64,000 bases of DNA from Nitrincola schmidtii (GCF_008973715.1 NZ_WBOL01000006.1:140910-204909), one strand, 5' to 3'. Shown: positions 1 to 8,147, numbered from the stretch's first letter. Numbers and translations are program-made. Notes: a model not told the origin generated them from the sequence alone.

Positions 1-947
1 CGAATATGCTCGATACCCGAAAAAGCAGAAACCAGCATGATCAAGGTCGACTCAGGAAGGTGAAAATTTGTCACCATCGCATCGACACTTTTAAAGCGGT
101 AGCCTGGATAGATAAATATGGAACTATCACCCATAAACGGCTGAATCTGCCCCGACTGACTGGCGGATTCTAGCGACCGCACACTGGTGGTTCCTACCGC
201 AACAACGCGAGACCCACGTGCACGTGCTGCATTAACTGCGTCACACACAGCTTCTGACACTTCAATATACTCAGCGTGCATTTTATGCTCTTCAACCTGA
301 TCAACTTTAACTGGCTGAAAGGTTCCTGCACCCACATGAAGCGTTACAAAGGTAGTTTCTACACCCATCGTTTTCAGCTGATCGAGTAACGGTTGATCAA
401 AATGCAAGCCCGCAGTTGGCGCAGCCACAGCTCCCGGGCGCTTGTTATAAACCGTTTGATAACGCTCACGATCAGAGGGTAAATCTTCACGATGCATATA
501 AGGAGGCAAAGGCATATGACCATGCGCTTCGAGCTGTCGCATCAGATCTTCTTGAGGATCAAACTGTAACTGAAATAGATTGTCTTGACGACCGATGACC
601 TCAGCCTCAACACCACCCTCTAACAGTAATCGACTGCCCACTTTAGGTGATCGACTTGAGCGAACATGAGCGAGCGCACGCTGATCACCTTGAAGTCTCT
701 CAATCAGGACTTCTACCTTTCCACCTGAAGCTTTCTGCCCAAACAAACGGGCAGGAATCACCCGAGTGTCATTAAACACCAACAAATCACCCGGCTGTAG
801 TAGCTCAGTCAGCTGACTAAACTGTCGATGCTGACACTCACCAGTGTTGCCATCTAAACACAATAAACGACTCGCACTTCGCGTTTCCAAAGGAAACTGA
901 GCAATAAGCTCTTCCGGCAAATCAAAAGAGAAATCACTGACGCGCAT
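1..947 (-). CDS. queA: S-adenosylmethionine:tRNA ribosyltransferase-isomerase (QueA), C-terminus cut by window edge
   Basis: QueA transfers the ribosyl part of SAM to 7-aminomethyl-7-deazaguanine at tRNA position 34, making epoxyqueuosine. The reading frame on the minus strand opens with ATG at 945-947 ([19 protein letters not shown]) and stays open to the window edge, giving about 315 of the usual ~345 residues. The family motif [10 protein letters not shown] and the AAPTAGLHF segment are visible. The 3' end and any tgt/yajC neighbours lie outside the window. The frame is intact as far as seen. Confidence 0.95.
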   Translation of the reverse strand, partial: MRVSDFSFDLPEELIAQFPLETRSASRLLCLDGNTGECQHRQFSQLTELLQPGDLLVFNDTRVIPARLFGQKASGGKVEVLIERLQGDQRALAHVRSSRSPKVGSRLLLEGGVEAEVIGRQDNLFQLQFDPQEDLMRQLEAHGHMPLPPYMHREDLPSDRERYQTVYNKRPGAVAAPTAGLHFDQPLLDQLKTMGVETTFVTLHVGAGTFQPVKVDQVEEHKMHAEYIEVSEAVCDAVNAARARGSRVVAVGTTSVRSLESASQSGQIQPFMGDSSIFIYPGYRFKSVDAMVTNFHLPESTLIMLVSAFSGIEHI

Positions 948-1013
948 GATCTAACCTGTAAGAAAAATTAAGTTGCGTATTTTACCTCAATCAAAAGAAT
1001 TTTTCAGTCTTGA

Positions 1014-1041
1014 TTGACCGCTGCGAAAAAGACCTTATAAT
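1014..1041 (+). promoter_or_regulatory. sigma70-type promoter of the tRNA-Leu gene
   Basis: TTGACC (1014-1019) and a perfect TATAAT (1036-1041) are separated by 16 bases and followed by a GC-rich discriminator, as expected for a stable-RNA gene. The predicted start lies near 1048, about 40 bases before the tRNA. Confidence 0.75.
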
Positions 1042-1086
1042 ATGCGCTCTGTTGTTGAGGTAAACGCTTCAACTCAGCTTCAAGTT

Positions 1087-1172
1087 GGCGGTGTGGTGAA
1101 ATTGGTAGACACGACGGATTCAAAATCCGTTGCTGAATAAGCGTGGCGGTTCGAGTCCGCCCACCGCTACCA
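1087..1172 (+). tRNA. tRNA-Leu (anticodon CAA)
   Basis: An 86-nt class II tRNA with encoded CCA. The acceptor stem GGCGGTG pairs with CACCGCT, starting with a G-U pair. The D-arm is AATTGGTAGA, the anticodon stem ACGGA/TCCGT encloses the loop TTCAAAA (anticodon CAA), and there is a long variable arm and a GGTTCGAGTCC T-arm. It reads UUG codons. A decayed integrase lies directly downstream, consistent with use of this tRNA as an island attachment site. Confidence 0.95.
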
Positions 1173-1308
1173 TTACGGGGTTTTAACCCTTCTCGTACAA
1201 TCTCTCAAACCTTGTAACCATGCGGGTTAGAGCTTAATATTACTCTAATAGCTTCTCACTCAATAGCGAAACTTATAGCTATTTCAGAGGGTAGAACTGG
1301 GGGTATAA

Positions 1309-1473
1309 CCTGAAACAACCCTTAAACAAGCTCGCTCAAAGTCTGATGAAGCACGGCAATTGCTGGCTGATGGCATAAACCCCAGCACACATAAGCAAAA
1401 TATAAAGAAGATAAGCAGCGCACTAGAGCGCTTTTTGTTACCTGCGTTAGGCCGTACCCCCATTCAGTATCTA
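1309..1473 (+). pseudogene. Remnant of a P4-type tyrosine integrase next to tRNA-Leu
   Basis: The + strand frame through 1321-1473 reads LKQARSKSDEARQLLADGIN, PSTHKQNIKK, then LERFLLPALGRTPIQYL. The first part matches the N-terminal arm-binding domain of P4-like integrases (ARxxRDEARxLLADGIDPS). The second part resembles the core-binding segment (RLERxxFPxLGxxPIxxL), but about 40 residues between them are missing. There is no ATG, an in-frame stop lies upstream (1306-1308), and the catalytic domain is gone. It is a dead fragment of an element that once used the tRNA gene. Confidence 0.65.
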
Positions 1474-1661
1474 CCCCAAATTAACAACCCAGCAAGACCT
1501 AGTCCAGCAGCTGGCCAAAAAGGGACTGAGTAACCTTCAGCAAATGAAGAGAGAATTGTTAAGATACCAAATAGTGCATAGCCTAACGCCAAAAACAATG
1601 TATGAAGAAATCGGTTATATAGCGAATTTTTAGTAGCGGAGACTACTTGAGGCTCTAACAT
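1464..1661 (-). pseudogene. N-terminal fragment of a MASE1-like membrane sensor
   Basis: A 65-residue open frame ends in FAEGYSVPFWPAAGLGLAGL followed by LIWGRY and a stop. This resembles the start of MASE1 sensor domains (GYASPIWPxAGIALAALLLxG), which normally belong to proteins of several hundred residues. The frame stops just where the integrase remnant on the other strand ends, so a deletion probably joined the two. An alternative is an unrelated small membrane protein. The region 1173-1308 and 1662-1750 shows no gene. Confidence 0.4.
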
Positions 1662-1750
1662 CGGAGCTGAACACCTATTTAGTGTGAATCTCCATTGTGC
1701 GCTTACGATACCCTATTCACAACGAACCTTTATGCCACTCCCCCTTCATA

Positions 1751-1766
1751 TGTGATCTAGGTCACA
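1751..1766. promoter_or_regulatory. Perfect CRP-type binding site
   Basis: TGTGATCTAGGTCACA matches the CRP/Vfr consensus TGTGA-N6-TCACA with both half-sites perfect. Its centre is about 93 bases before the start codon of the secreted protein at 1852. A possible -10 (TATCCT, 1810-1815) would place it near -63, a class I activator position. The cAMP phosphodiesterase gene at 52886-53653 supports cAMP signalling in this organism. Confidence 0.65.
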
Positions 1767-1851
1767 AAGTGAGCTGATTTTTATTGCGAGGTTAATCAGT
1801 TACAGACACTATCCTTTTCCGAAGTGATAGATCAATTATAAGGACCCGATC

Positions 1852-2349
1852 ATGCGAGCAATAGTCACCAGTCTAACGCTGTTGTTTTTGACACTCATGA
1901 GCCAATTGGCAGTAGCTATCGATATTCGTGAATTAAGAAGCATCAATGCACAAGTTAATTTAGAATTTCAAAGACAGCCAACAAAAGAAAAACGATATAA
2001 CCACTCTGCCTTGGCTAAATATCATTTAGTCCGTCAACGCTATCCCCATGCTCGCACAATGATCACTCACGCCCAACATGTGACGCCCAGTGGGTATGAG
2101 ATTGAACCTTTGACTGTTCTTGCAGTGGAGGTGAATAATCGTTTGTGGATCTTAGACTTTGAGTTATTAAATATTTATACCGCACAAGATCGTCGCGACA
2201 TTAAGCCTTTGACCAGCATAGAAATGCGTGATGGGCAGGTCTGGATACATCATGTGGACAATGACTGGTCGATTATCAGCAGCCAACCAGCCGACTCAGC
2301 CACCAAAGAGAGACTGAGATCGACCTTATGGGAAAATATGCCTGGGTAA
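1852..2349 (+). CDS. Small secreted protein, possible inactive BTLCP (transglutaminase-like) relative
   Basis: A 165-residue protein with a clear signal peptide (about residues 1-22, cut after AVA). The ribosome binding site AAGGAC lies 6 bases before ATG. The middle (SALAKYHLVRQRYPHA) and later part (LWILDFELLNIYTAQDRRDI, then KPLTSI) resemble the bacterial transglutaminase-like cysteine proteinase fold, which has CEDYAxxKxxxLxxxG...LDNL...R.DL.PVYSFN. The Cys and His expected for catalysis are not at the matching places (YNHSALAKY; EPLTVLAV). If the relation is real this is a non-catalytic periplasmic member. A CRP site lies upstream, and the gene ends 4 bases from the convergent dadA. Confidence 0.5.
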   Translation: MRAIVTSLTLLFLTLMSQLAVAIDIRELRSINAQVNLEFQRQPTKEKRYNHSALAKYHLVRQRYPHARTMITHAQHVTPSGYEIEPLTVLAVEVNNRLWILDFELLNIYTAQDRRDIKPLTSIEMRDGQVWIHHVDNDWSIISSQPADSATKERLRSTLWENMPG

Positions 2350-2352
2350 GGC

Positions 2353-3594
2353 TTAAGCAGGTACAAATTGTGCGGATGTGTTAGCTTGATCAATCACATC
2401 CGCTAACATATCCGCTGTAACAGCACTTAACGTCCAGCCCAAATGACCGTGACCGGTATTATAAAAGACGGTGGGTAATTTGCCCTTACCCACTTTCGGC
2501 ATCATATTAGGCATCATGGGACGCAAACCCGCCCAAGGGATAACGCTGCGAGTATTTACCTCGGGGAAACACTGATTAACCCAGTCAACCAACGGCTTGA
2601 TTCGATCGGCTCTAATATCCTTATTGTAACCATTAAACTCAGCGGTACCGGCGACACGGAAACGATCTTTCCCTAAACGACTGGTAACCAATTTAGTCTC
2701 ATCATCTAACAAACTGACCATAGGCGCTGCGGCTTGGCTTTGCTCGTCAAGAAGATTGACAGTAATGGAGTAACCTTTAACTGGATAAATATTGACTCGA
2801 TCACCCAAAGATGCTGCTAACTTCCGACTGCCGACACCCGCAGACACTACTATTGCATCAAATTGGTGACGGATTGAGCCTTCTGAGGTTTTTACCGTAA
2901 CGGAGGCACCGCGATCATCTGCTTTCACATCCAAGACTTCTTGCTCATAGAGGCATTTGACACCTAAGCGTTCACAAGCTTTAGCTAAACCTTGAGTGTA
3001 TTTGTGTATGTCACCGGTGGTATCACTGGGTGTTAAAAAGCCACCGTAATACTGACCTTTTAAGGTTGGCTCTATCCGCTGGATATCACTGGGAGATAAT
3101 GTCTCACGAACCAAACCACCCTTAGCGAGTAATTTGGATACTCGCTGAGCGTGCTCAAATCCTGCTTTATCACGGTAAATATGTAATATCCCTTTTTCGA
3201 CATGATCGAAATCGATATTTTCTTCTTTAGCCCAACCAAACAGTAGTTCACGAGCGGCTATCGCCATACGGGCAGTTTCGGTGGTGTTATTTTCATACTG
3301 AGGAATAGAGGCCATAAACTCAGCAAACCAGCTGAATTTATGCCAAGAAGGCTTGGGATTAACGAGCAAGGGCGCATCGTTTTTCAGCATCCACTTCAAC
3401 CCTTTAAGAATGGTAGACCAACAGGTCCACACTTCAGCATTGGAAGCCGATAACTGACCACCATTCGCAAAAGAGGTTTCCATCGCTGCATAGCGTTGCT
3501 TTTCAAACAGGGTAACTTGATAACCACGCTTAGCCAGTGCGTAAGCGGAAGTGACGCCGGTGATTCCACCGCCGATAACTGCAATAGACTGCAT
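2353..3594 (-). CDS. dadA: DadA-like FAD-dependent D-amino-acid dehydrogenase / possible glycine oxidase
   Basis: A 413-residue flavoprotein of the DAO family. The N-terminal FAD motif is IAVIGGGITGVTSAYALAKR, and the C-terminal motif YNTGHGHLGWTLS is typical of DadA. It should oxidatively deaminate small D-amino acids or glycine to 2-oxo acids and ammonia, passing electrons to the membrane. No alr/dadX partner is adjacent. A tandem glycine riboswitch lies directly upstream, so glycine itself is a likely inducer and perhaps substrate. The ATG at 3592-3594 follows GGAG by about 8 bases. The preceding aldehyde dehydrogenase gene is on the same strand but separated by the riboswitch. Confidence 0.85.
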   Translation of the reverse strand: MQSIAVIGGGITGVTSAYALAKRGYQVTLFEKQRYAAMETSFANGGQLSASNAEVWTCWSTILKGLKWMLKNDAPLLVNPKPSWHKFSWFAEFMASIPQYENNTTETARMAIAARELLFGWAKEENIDFDHVEKGILHIYRDKAGFEHAQRVSKLLAKGGLVRETLSPSDIQRIEPTLKGQYYGGFLTPSDTTGDIHKYTQGLAKACERLGVKCLYEQEVLDVKADDRGASVTVKTSEGSIRHQFDAIVVSAGVGSRKLAASLGDRVNIYPVKGYSITVNLLDEQSQAAAPMVSLLDDETKLVTSRLGKDRFRVAGTAEFNGYNKDIRADRIKPLVDWVNQCFPEVNTRSVIPWAGLRPMMPNMMPKVGKGKLPTVFYNTGHGHLGWTLSAVTADMLADVIDQANTSAQFVPA

Positions 3595-3660
3595 CAGACA
3601 ACTCCGAATTCAACATTAGGTTAGACGTCATTCATTTGAAAAACGCCACCCCCTCCGTTG

Positions 3661-3838
3661 CTGTACCTGAGAGATTCACACTGATAACAGTGCTTGCTCC
3701 TTCGGTGTGCCAATTAAGACATCTCTTCGGAGTTCTTTAAACATCAACCGGTCCTTTTGCCTGAGAGTTTCCGGGGCGGTTGCTCCTTCGGCGTCACTGC
3801 ACTTATGTAAAATAAGCCAGTAATCTCTCCCGATCGAC
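3661..3838 (-). ncRNA. Tandem glycine riboswitch controlling dadA
   Basis: Two glycine aptamers are visible on the minus strand. Aptamer 1 (about 3838-3751) has GGGAGAG, then GCCGAAGGAGCAA, then ACTCTCAGGCAAAAGGACC. Aptamer 2 (about 3732-3661) has GAAGAGA, ACACCGAAGGAGCAA and ATCTCTCAGGTACA. The CCGAAGGAGCAA and CTCTCAGG cores are the family signature. A linker of about 20 bases joins them. The expression platform must lie in 3595-3660, before the dadA start. A 74-codon open frame across this RNA is chance. Confidence 0.93.
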
Positions 3839-3937
3839 ATGTTTCGAACTAAAAACGACATCAAATATAGCATGACCATAACTGTTAACGCTATGGTCAT
3901 GCCTACAACTTAAGTACTGGTTGTGTTTACGCTAAGC

Positions 3938-5308
3938 CTAGCCTAACCAGATCTGCTGAGCATTCACAAACTCACGAATGCCCTGCGGACCCAACTCCCG
4001 ACCCAGACCAGAACACTTGATTCCACCACTGGGTAAGCGAGGATCGGTTTTCACAATACCGTTAACCGCGACCTGACCCACTTCAATACGGCGAGCGAGC
4101 TGTTCTCCACGAGACTTTTCCGTCCACAAACCGGCAGCTAAGCCATAACGACTGTCGTTGGCTATCGCAATCGCATGATCGGCATCACTGGCTTTCATCA
4201 CCACCGCAACAGGCCCAAAGGTTTCCTCAACCGCCGCCGTCATACCCGGCTCCACATCGACTAGCAGGGTCACTGGATAGAAGAAACCTTCGCCTTCTGG
4301 AATTTCACCACCTAACAGGCAGCGCGCACCGGCGGCTTTGGTTTCTTCCACTTGGCGATGCAGGTTTTGACGAAGATCATCACGTGCCATTGGCCCCACA
4401 TCGGTGGTTTCTTCAGCGGGATTACCTAGATTAAGCTTCGCCAAACGGGTTTTAAGAAGCTCGACCATCTGATCATAAACCGCATCTTCAACAATGATGC
4501 GTTTTGCCGCGATACAGGATTGACCGGCATTGATAATACGCGACAAAGTGATAATGTCAGCGGCTTTTTCCAAATCGGCATCTGATAAGACGATACAAGG
4601 ATCAGAGCCACCTAATTCCAGCACGACAGGCTTAATTTCTGAACCTGCAATAGCCGCTACCGCACTTCCCGCACGCTCTGAACCGGTTAATGAAACGGCC
4701 TGAACACGAGGATCACGAATCACCGCTTCAATCGCTGCATTATCCATCGGCACATTTTGCATTAAGCCTTCAGGGGCACCGACCTTAATGAACAGATCAG
4801 CAATCGCTTGTGCACTGGCGGGAACATGAAGATCATGTTTCATCAAACAGGTATTGCCTGCCATGATGGCTGGAGCGCAGAAACGAAACGCCAACCAAAA
4901 TGGAGCATTCCAAGGCAATATACCTAATACGGTACCTAGCGGCAGATACTGAACATAACTGTGCGAAGCATCTGATTCTAACGTCATCGGCGTCAAGTAG
5001 GTTTCTGCTTGCTCGGCATAGTGCTCCGCACACCAAGCGGCTTTAAGCACTTCTGCTCGCGCTTCCTTAATGGGCTTACCCATTTCAACCGTCATTAAAG
5101 GCGCTAAAGTTTCCACCTCTTCACGCATTTTTGCGGCGACGGCTTTGAGTACTTCAGCACGCTCAGTATAACTGGTTAACTTCCAGCTGTTATAAGTCTC
5201 ACGTGCACGCACTAACGCCGCTTCACGAGCAGTAGCGTCAAGCATCGGAGAGTCCTGTAGCTTTTCACCGTTGGCCGGATTGATCACCGCAACCGACATT
5301 TCTGTCAT
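3938..5308 (-). CDS. NAD(P)-dependent aldehyde dehydrogenase, succinate-semialdehyde dehydrogenase (Sad/GabD) type
   Basis: A 456-residue aldehyde dehydrogenase. The catalytic Cys is in NAGQSCIAAKR, the general-base Glu in LELGGSDPCIV, and the cofactor motif is SLTGSERAGSAVA. It resembles the Sad (YneI) branch, which oxidises short semialdehydes to dicarboxylates. Its start codon overlaps the stop of the aminotransferase gene by 4 bases (ATGA), so the two are translationally coupled. The aminotransferase probably supplies its semialdehyde substrate, such as succinic or aspartic semialdehyde. The exact substrate is inferred from context only. Confidence 0.85.
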   Translation of the reverse strand: MTEMSVAVINPANGEKLQDSPMLDATAREAALVRARETYNSWKLTSYTERAEVLKAVAAKMREEVETLAPLMTVEMGKPIKEARAEVLKAAWCAEHYAEQAETYLTPMTLESDASHSYVQYLPLGTVLGILPWNAPFWLAFRFCAPAIMAGNTCLMKHDLHVPASAQAIADLFIKVGAPEGLMQNVPMDNAAIEAVIRDPRVQAVSLTGSERAGSAVAAIAGSEIKPVVLELGGSDPCIVLSDADLEKAADIITLSRIINAGQSCIAAKRIIVEDAVYDQMVELLKTRLAKLNLGNPAEETTDVGPMARDDLRQNLHRQVEETKAAGARCLLGGEIPEGEGFFYPVTLLVDVEPGMTAAVEETFGPVAVVMKASDADHAIAIANDSRYGLAAGLWTEKSRGEQLARRIEVGQVAVNGIVKTDPRLPSGGIKCSGLGRELGPQGIREFVNAQQIWLG

Positions 5309-6579
5309 AGCGCCTCCTGTGCTGCTTTCACAGCCTGTGCAAAGATTTCCAAACCTTGAGTCAAGTCTTCATCCGGAATCGTCAAAGGGGGAATCATTTT
5401 AATAACTTGACCACCGGTGCCACAGCCACCTAGCAGCAGCCCGCGATTAAAGCACTCAGTCACGATGGCTTTCGACAAGGCGCTGTCACCAATATCGATT
5501 CCTTGCATCATGCCTTTACCACGCACTTGCCATGCTCCGTTACTGGCATCAGCAAGCGTGTTGAGGGCAGCTGCCATCTGCTCGCCTTTACGCTTTACTT
5601 CTTTCATCAAGCTATCGTCTTGGAAGTACTCCATTGCCACTTTACCGGCAACAAACGAGAAACCTTGACCACGGAAAGTACCCGTATGCTCACCTGGCGA
5701 CCAATGCTTATCATGCTCTGGCTTAACCAGGTTCATCGCCAAAGGTGTACCGAAACCACCGATACCTTTGGCAAGCGTGACAATATCTGGATCAAGACCC
5801 ATACCATCAAAACTAAAATAGCTACCGGTGCGACCACACCCTGCTTGGATATCATCCAGAATAAATAAAGCACCCAGATCTTTCGCTAATTGCTGTACCG
5901 CTAGTAACCATTCTTGACTGGCAACATGTACACCACCTTCTGCTTGAATCGGCTCGACAACAAATGCAGCCGGTAGCTCTAAACCACTGGAGCTATCTTC
6001 AAACTGCGCTCTAAGCTTATCCAACGTGGAGGTACCACAACCTAACTTGCAGCCACGACAAGGCTTATTACACCCGAACGGCATACGGACCACATGATCC
6101 AGAGGAACACCTGCTGCATTGCGGAAATAACTATTGGCGGTCAAGGCTAAAGAACCCAGCGTCATGCCATGGAAACCATGAGTGCAAGCAACCACCGATT
6201 TACGTCCAGTCACACGTCGTGCCAACTTCAATGCCGCTTCCACCGCATTAGTGCCCGTTGGCCCCATAAATTGCATTTTATGATTCCATCCTCGTGGAAC
6301 AATGATGGTATCAGCAAATGCTTGAATAAAGTCCCGTTTAACCGTCGTACTGGTATCAAGACTGTGCGCAACACCATCGGCCTCGATAAATTCAATCAAA
6401 GCCTTTTTCATTTTGGGGTTGTTATGGCCGAAGTTAAGCACGCCGGCTCCGGCAAAAAAGTCAATGTATGACTTACCCGCTTCATCCACTTGACGTGCAT
6501 TGGAAGCAGACTTAAACACAGTTGGATAGATACGGCAGTAGCCGCGGATTTCTGATTCCCACTTATCGAAAACTTGCAT
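5305..6579 (-). CDS. Class III PLP aminotransferase, EctB-like (diaminobutyrate-type), with inserted Cys cluster
   Basis: A 424-residue class III aminotransferase closest in pattern to EctB diaminobutyrate:2-oxoglutarate transaminase (FFAGAGVLNFGHNNP, GPTGTNAVEAALKLAR, LDDIQAGCGRTG). The PLP lysine is in TLAKGIGG. Residues 170-181 carry Cys-x3-Cys-x2-Cys-x3-Cys in a short insertion I do not recall in EctB. The gene has a strong ribosome binding site, GGAGGATTTCC before ATG. No ectA or ectC is near, so it more likely works in catabolism, with the downstream aldehyde dehydrogenase and upstream M20D amidohydrolase, than in ectoine synthesis. Confidence 0.82.
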   Translation of the reverse strand: MQVFDKWESEIRGYCRIYPTVFKSASNARQVDEAGKSYIDFFAGAGVLNFGHNNPKMKKALIEFIEADGVAHSLDTSTTVKRDFIQAFADTIIVPRGWNHKMQFMGPTGTNAVEAALKLARRVTGRKSVVACTHGFHGMTLGSLALTANSYFRNAAGVPLDHVVRMPFGCNKPCRGCKLGCGTSTLDKLRAQFEDSSSGLELPAAFVVEPIQAEGGVHVASQEWLLAVQQLAKDLGALFILDDIQAGCGRTGSYFSFDGMGLDPDIVTLAKGIGGFGTPLAMNLVKPEHDKHWSPGEHTGTFRGQGFSFVAGKVAMEYFQDDSLMKEVKRKGEQMAAALNTLADASNGAWQVRGKGMMQGIDIGDSALSKAIVTECFNRGLLLGGCGTGGQVIKMIPPLTIPDEDLTQGLEIFAQAVKAAQEAL

Positions 6580-6668
6580 GGAAATCCTCCTTCATATGAC
6601 TGGGGTTGAACCCGTTAGTGATACTACTGAGCGATCTATCGTTATTCTGTCTCAGCAGCGTTTTTATT

Positions 6669-6720
6669 GAGTCACTGGGAATACAATGACTCGGTATGAC
6701 ACCAGCAGAAATGCCTGCTG
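6669..6720. repeat. Two small inverted repeats between amidohydrolase and aminotransferase genes
   Basis: GAGTCA (6669-6674) faces TGACTC (6687-6692), and CAGCAG (6703-6708) faces CTGCTG (6715-6720). The second hairpin follows the amidohydrolase stop but lacks a U-run, so it may slow or partly end transcription. The first could be an operator before the aminotransferase gene. Both readings are weak. Confidence 0.35.
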
Positions 6721-6727
6721 TTTATCG

Positions 6728-7897
6728 TTATGGGCTATCCGGGACCGGAGCGCCCACCAGTCGTGCGTACACTCTTGCCACACGATTAATCAACGCATCG
6801 TTAAAGTCGTATTGCGCGTTGTGGCAAGGTCTACTGTGTTGTAACTGCCCATCATCGCTACCGATCAGCGCAAAAGCGCCGGGTATCTCTTTCAGGTAAT
6901 AACTGAAATCTTCAGAAGCCATAATGGGTAAAGGTGTTGTTTGACTGATGACTTGATCGCCAAACTCTTGCTCAAGGGCATCCCGATAATGTGCAGCCTG
7001 TTTTGCATGATTAATCGTTGCATCATATCGAGGAAACATCTCTACGTGGCATTGCGTGCCATAAGCGCGCGCAGTGGCACCTGCAATCTCTTCGATTAAA
7101 TTGGCTAATCGCTGACGGTTTGCAGGCTGGGCAATTCTAAAACCACCCTCGATGATGACTTCATCGGGTATCACGGTAGGTGAGCTGCGACCATCGATGG
7201 AGGTAACACTCAGAACCGTAGAATCTTGTGGTGGTAAACGACGACTCACAATTTGCTGAAGTGCGACCACGATAGCAGAAGCGGAAAGCACTGGATCACG
7301 ACAGACTTCAGGCTGACTTGAGTGTCCACCCTGACCAGTGACGGTTAGCTTGAAGGTACCGTTACCGGCCATCACAGGGCCTTCTGGACAGACAGCTTGA
7401 CCATAAGGAATAGCTGGCCAGTTATGCCAGCCGTAAATCATATCGATTCCTTTTAAGGCGCCCTCTTCAATCATGCGCAGTGCGCCATGGCCACCCTCTT
7501 CAGCAGGTTGGAAGAGCAAGGTGACAGGACCGGGAAGCTGATCTTCATGCGCTTTCAACCAATACGCAGCCATCATCAACGTGGCTGTGTGACCGTCATG
7601 ACCACAAGCATGCATGCAGCCTTGCTTTTCAGAACTCCAAGGCATGCCACTTTTTTCATTGATAGGAAGTGCGTCGATGTCACCGCGCAAGGCAATATGA
7701 GGTCCTGGCTTATCCGTCGCTAGCCGACCCAAGGTGCCGTATTGCGCGCAAGACTCCCAAGGAATATTCAGCGAGGTCAGCTCAGCACGAATTCGTGCCG
7801 CTGTGGCTTCTTCTTGCCACGTCAGTTCCGGCTGCTTATGCAACTCTCTTCTTAGATGAATCGCTTGCTGTATGTATTGATCCCAAAGCGCGGTCAA
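6728..7897 (-). CDS. M20D family amidohydrolase (aminoacylase / hippurate hydrolase-like)
   Basis: A 389-residue metallo-amidohydrolase. The metal-binding motifs HACGHDGHTATL, EEGGHGA and MASEDFSYYL are all present, and the dimerisation-domain Gly/His segment GQGGHSSQP is intact. Members remove acyl groups from N-acyl amino acids in the cytoplasm. The start is TTG (7895-7897) behind a strong AAGGGGG. It is the first gene of the leftward cluster. A chain of de-acylation, transamination and semialdehyde oxidation is the natural reading, for instance N-acetyl-diaminobutyrate to aspartate. That pathway is inference; the known Doe deacetylase belongs to a different family. Confidence 0.85.
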   Translation of the reverse strand: MTALWDQYIQQAIHLRRELHKQPELTWQEEATAARIRAELTSLNIPWESCAQYGTLGRLATDKPGPHIALRGDIDALPINEKSGMPWSSEKQGCMHACGHDGHTATLMMAAYWLKAHEDQLPGPVTLLFQPAEEGGHGALRMIEEGALKGIDMIYGWHNWPAIPYGQAVCPEGPVMAGNGTFKLTVTGQGGHSSQPEVCRDPVLSASAIVVALQQIVSRRLPPQDSTVLSVTSIDGRSSPTVIPDEVIIEGGFRIAQPANRQRLANLIEEIAGATARAYGTQCHVEMFPRYDATINHAKQAAHYRDALEQEFGDQVISQTTPLPIMASEDFSYYLKEIPGAFALIGSDDGQLQHSRPCHNAQYDFNDALINRVARVYARLVGAPVPDSP

Positions 7898-7908
7898 TTA
7901 TCCCCCTT

Positions 7909-7926
7909 GCTCATGCGACCATGAGC
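7909..7926. promoter_or_regulatory. Palindrome in the leader of the amidohydrolase gene
   Basis: GCTCATG and CATGAGC form a perfect 7-bp inverted repeat around 4 bases, just upstream of the amidohydrolase ribosome binding site on the minus strand. It could be an operator or an mRNA hairpin controlling translation. Confidence 0.4.
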
Positions 7927-8092
7927 TAGAACATGCACTTTACTTTATGAAATTTTTATTCCTCATGGTAATGTAGCACATGTTTTCGGGGTTACCAATC
8001 TCATTTGCAGCGAAGAACTCAAAGAATTGTCTTCAGGAAAAAATCTCCAGTATTAGCGACGTATACTTCAAACATTAGGATTGTATAATTAA

Positions 8093-8106
8093 TTGATTTA
8101 TATCAA
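8093..8106. promoter_or_regulatory. Perfect FNR/Anr-type binding site
   Basis: TTGATTTATATCAA fits TTGAT-N4-ATCAA exactly. An extended -10-like TGCTATAAA follows at 8132-8140, putting the site centre roughly 41-48 bases before the likely start. This is where FNR activates. It suggests that low oxygen, or another CRP/FNR-family signal, raises expression of the P-II/DUF1538 genes. Confidence 0.6.
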
Positions 8107-8147
8107 ATAATTTATCAAAAACAAAAAGAAATGCTATAAAAATTCAT

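Noticed and set aside
3676..3900. 74-codon open frame on the minus strand between dadA and the aldehyde dehydrogenase gene
   Set aside because: It lies across the tandem glycine riboswitch; the conserved bases are explained by RNA structure, and there is no protein-like pattern.
6037..6072. EctB-like gene considered part of an ectoine synthesis operon
   Set aside because: No ectA, ectC or ask_ect gene is present; neighbours are catabolic.
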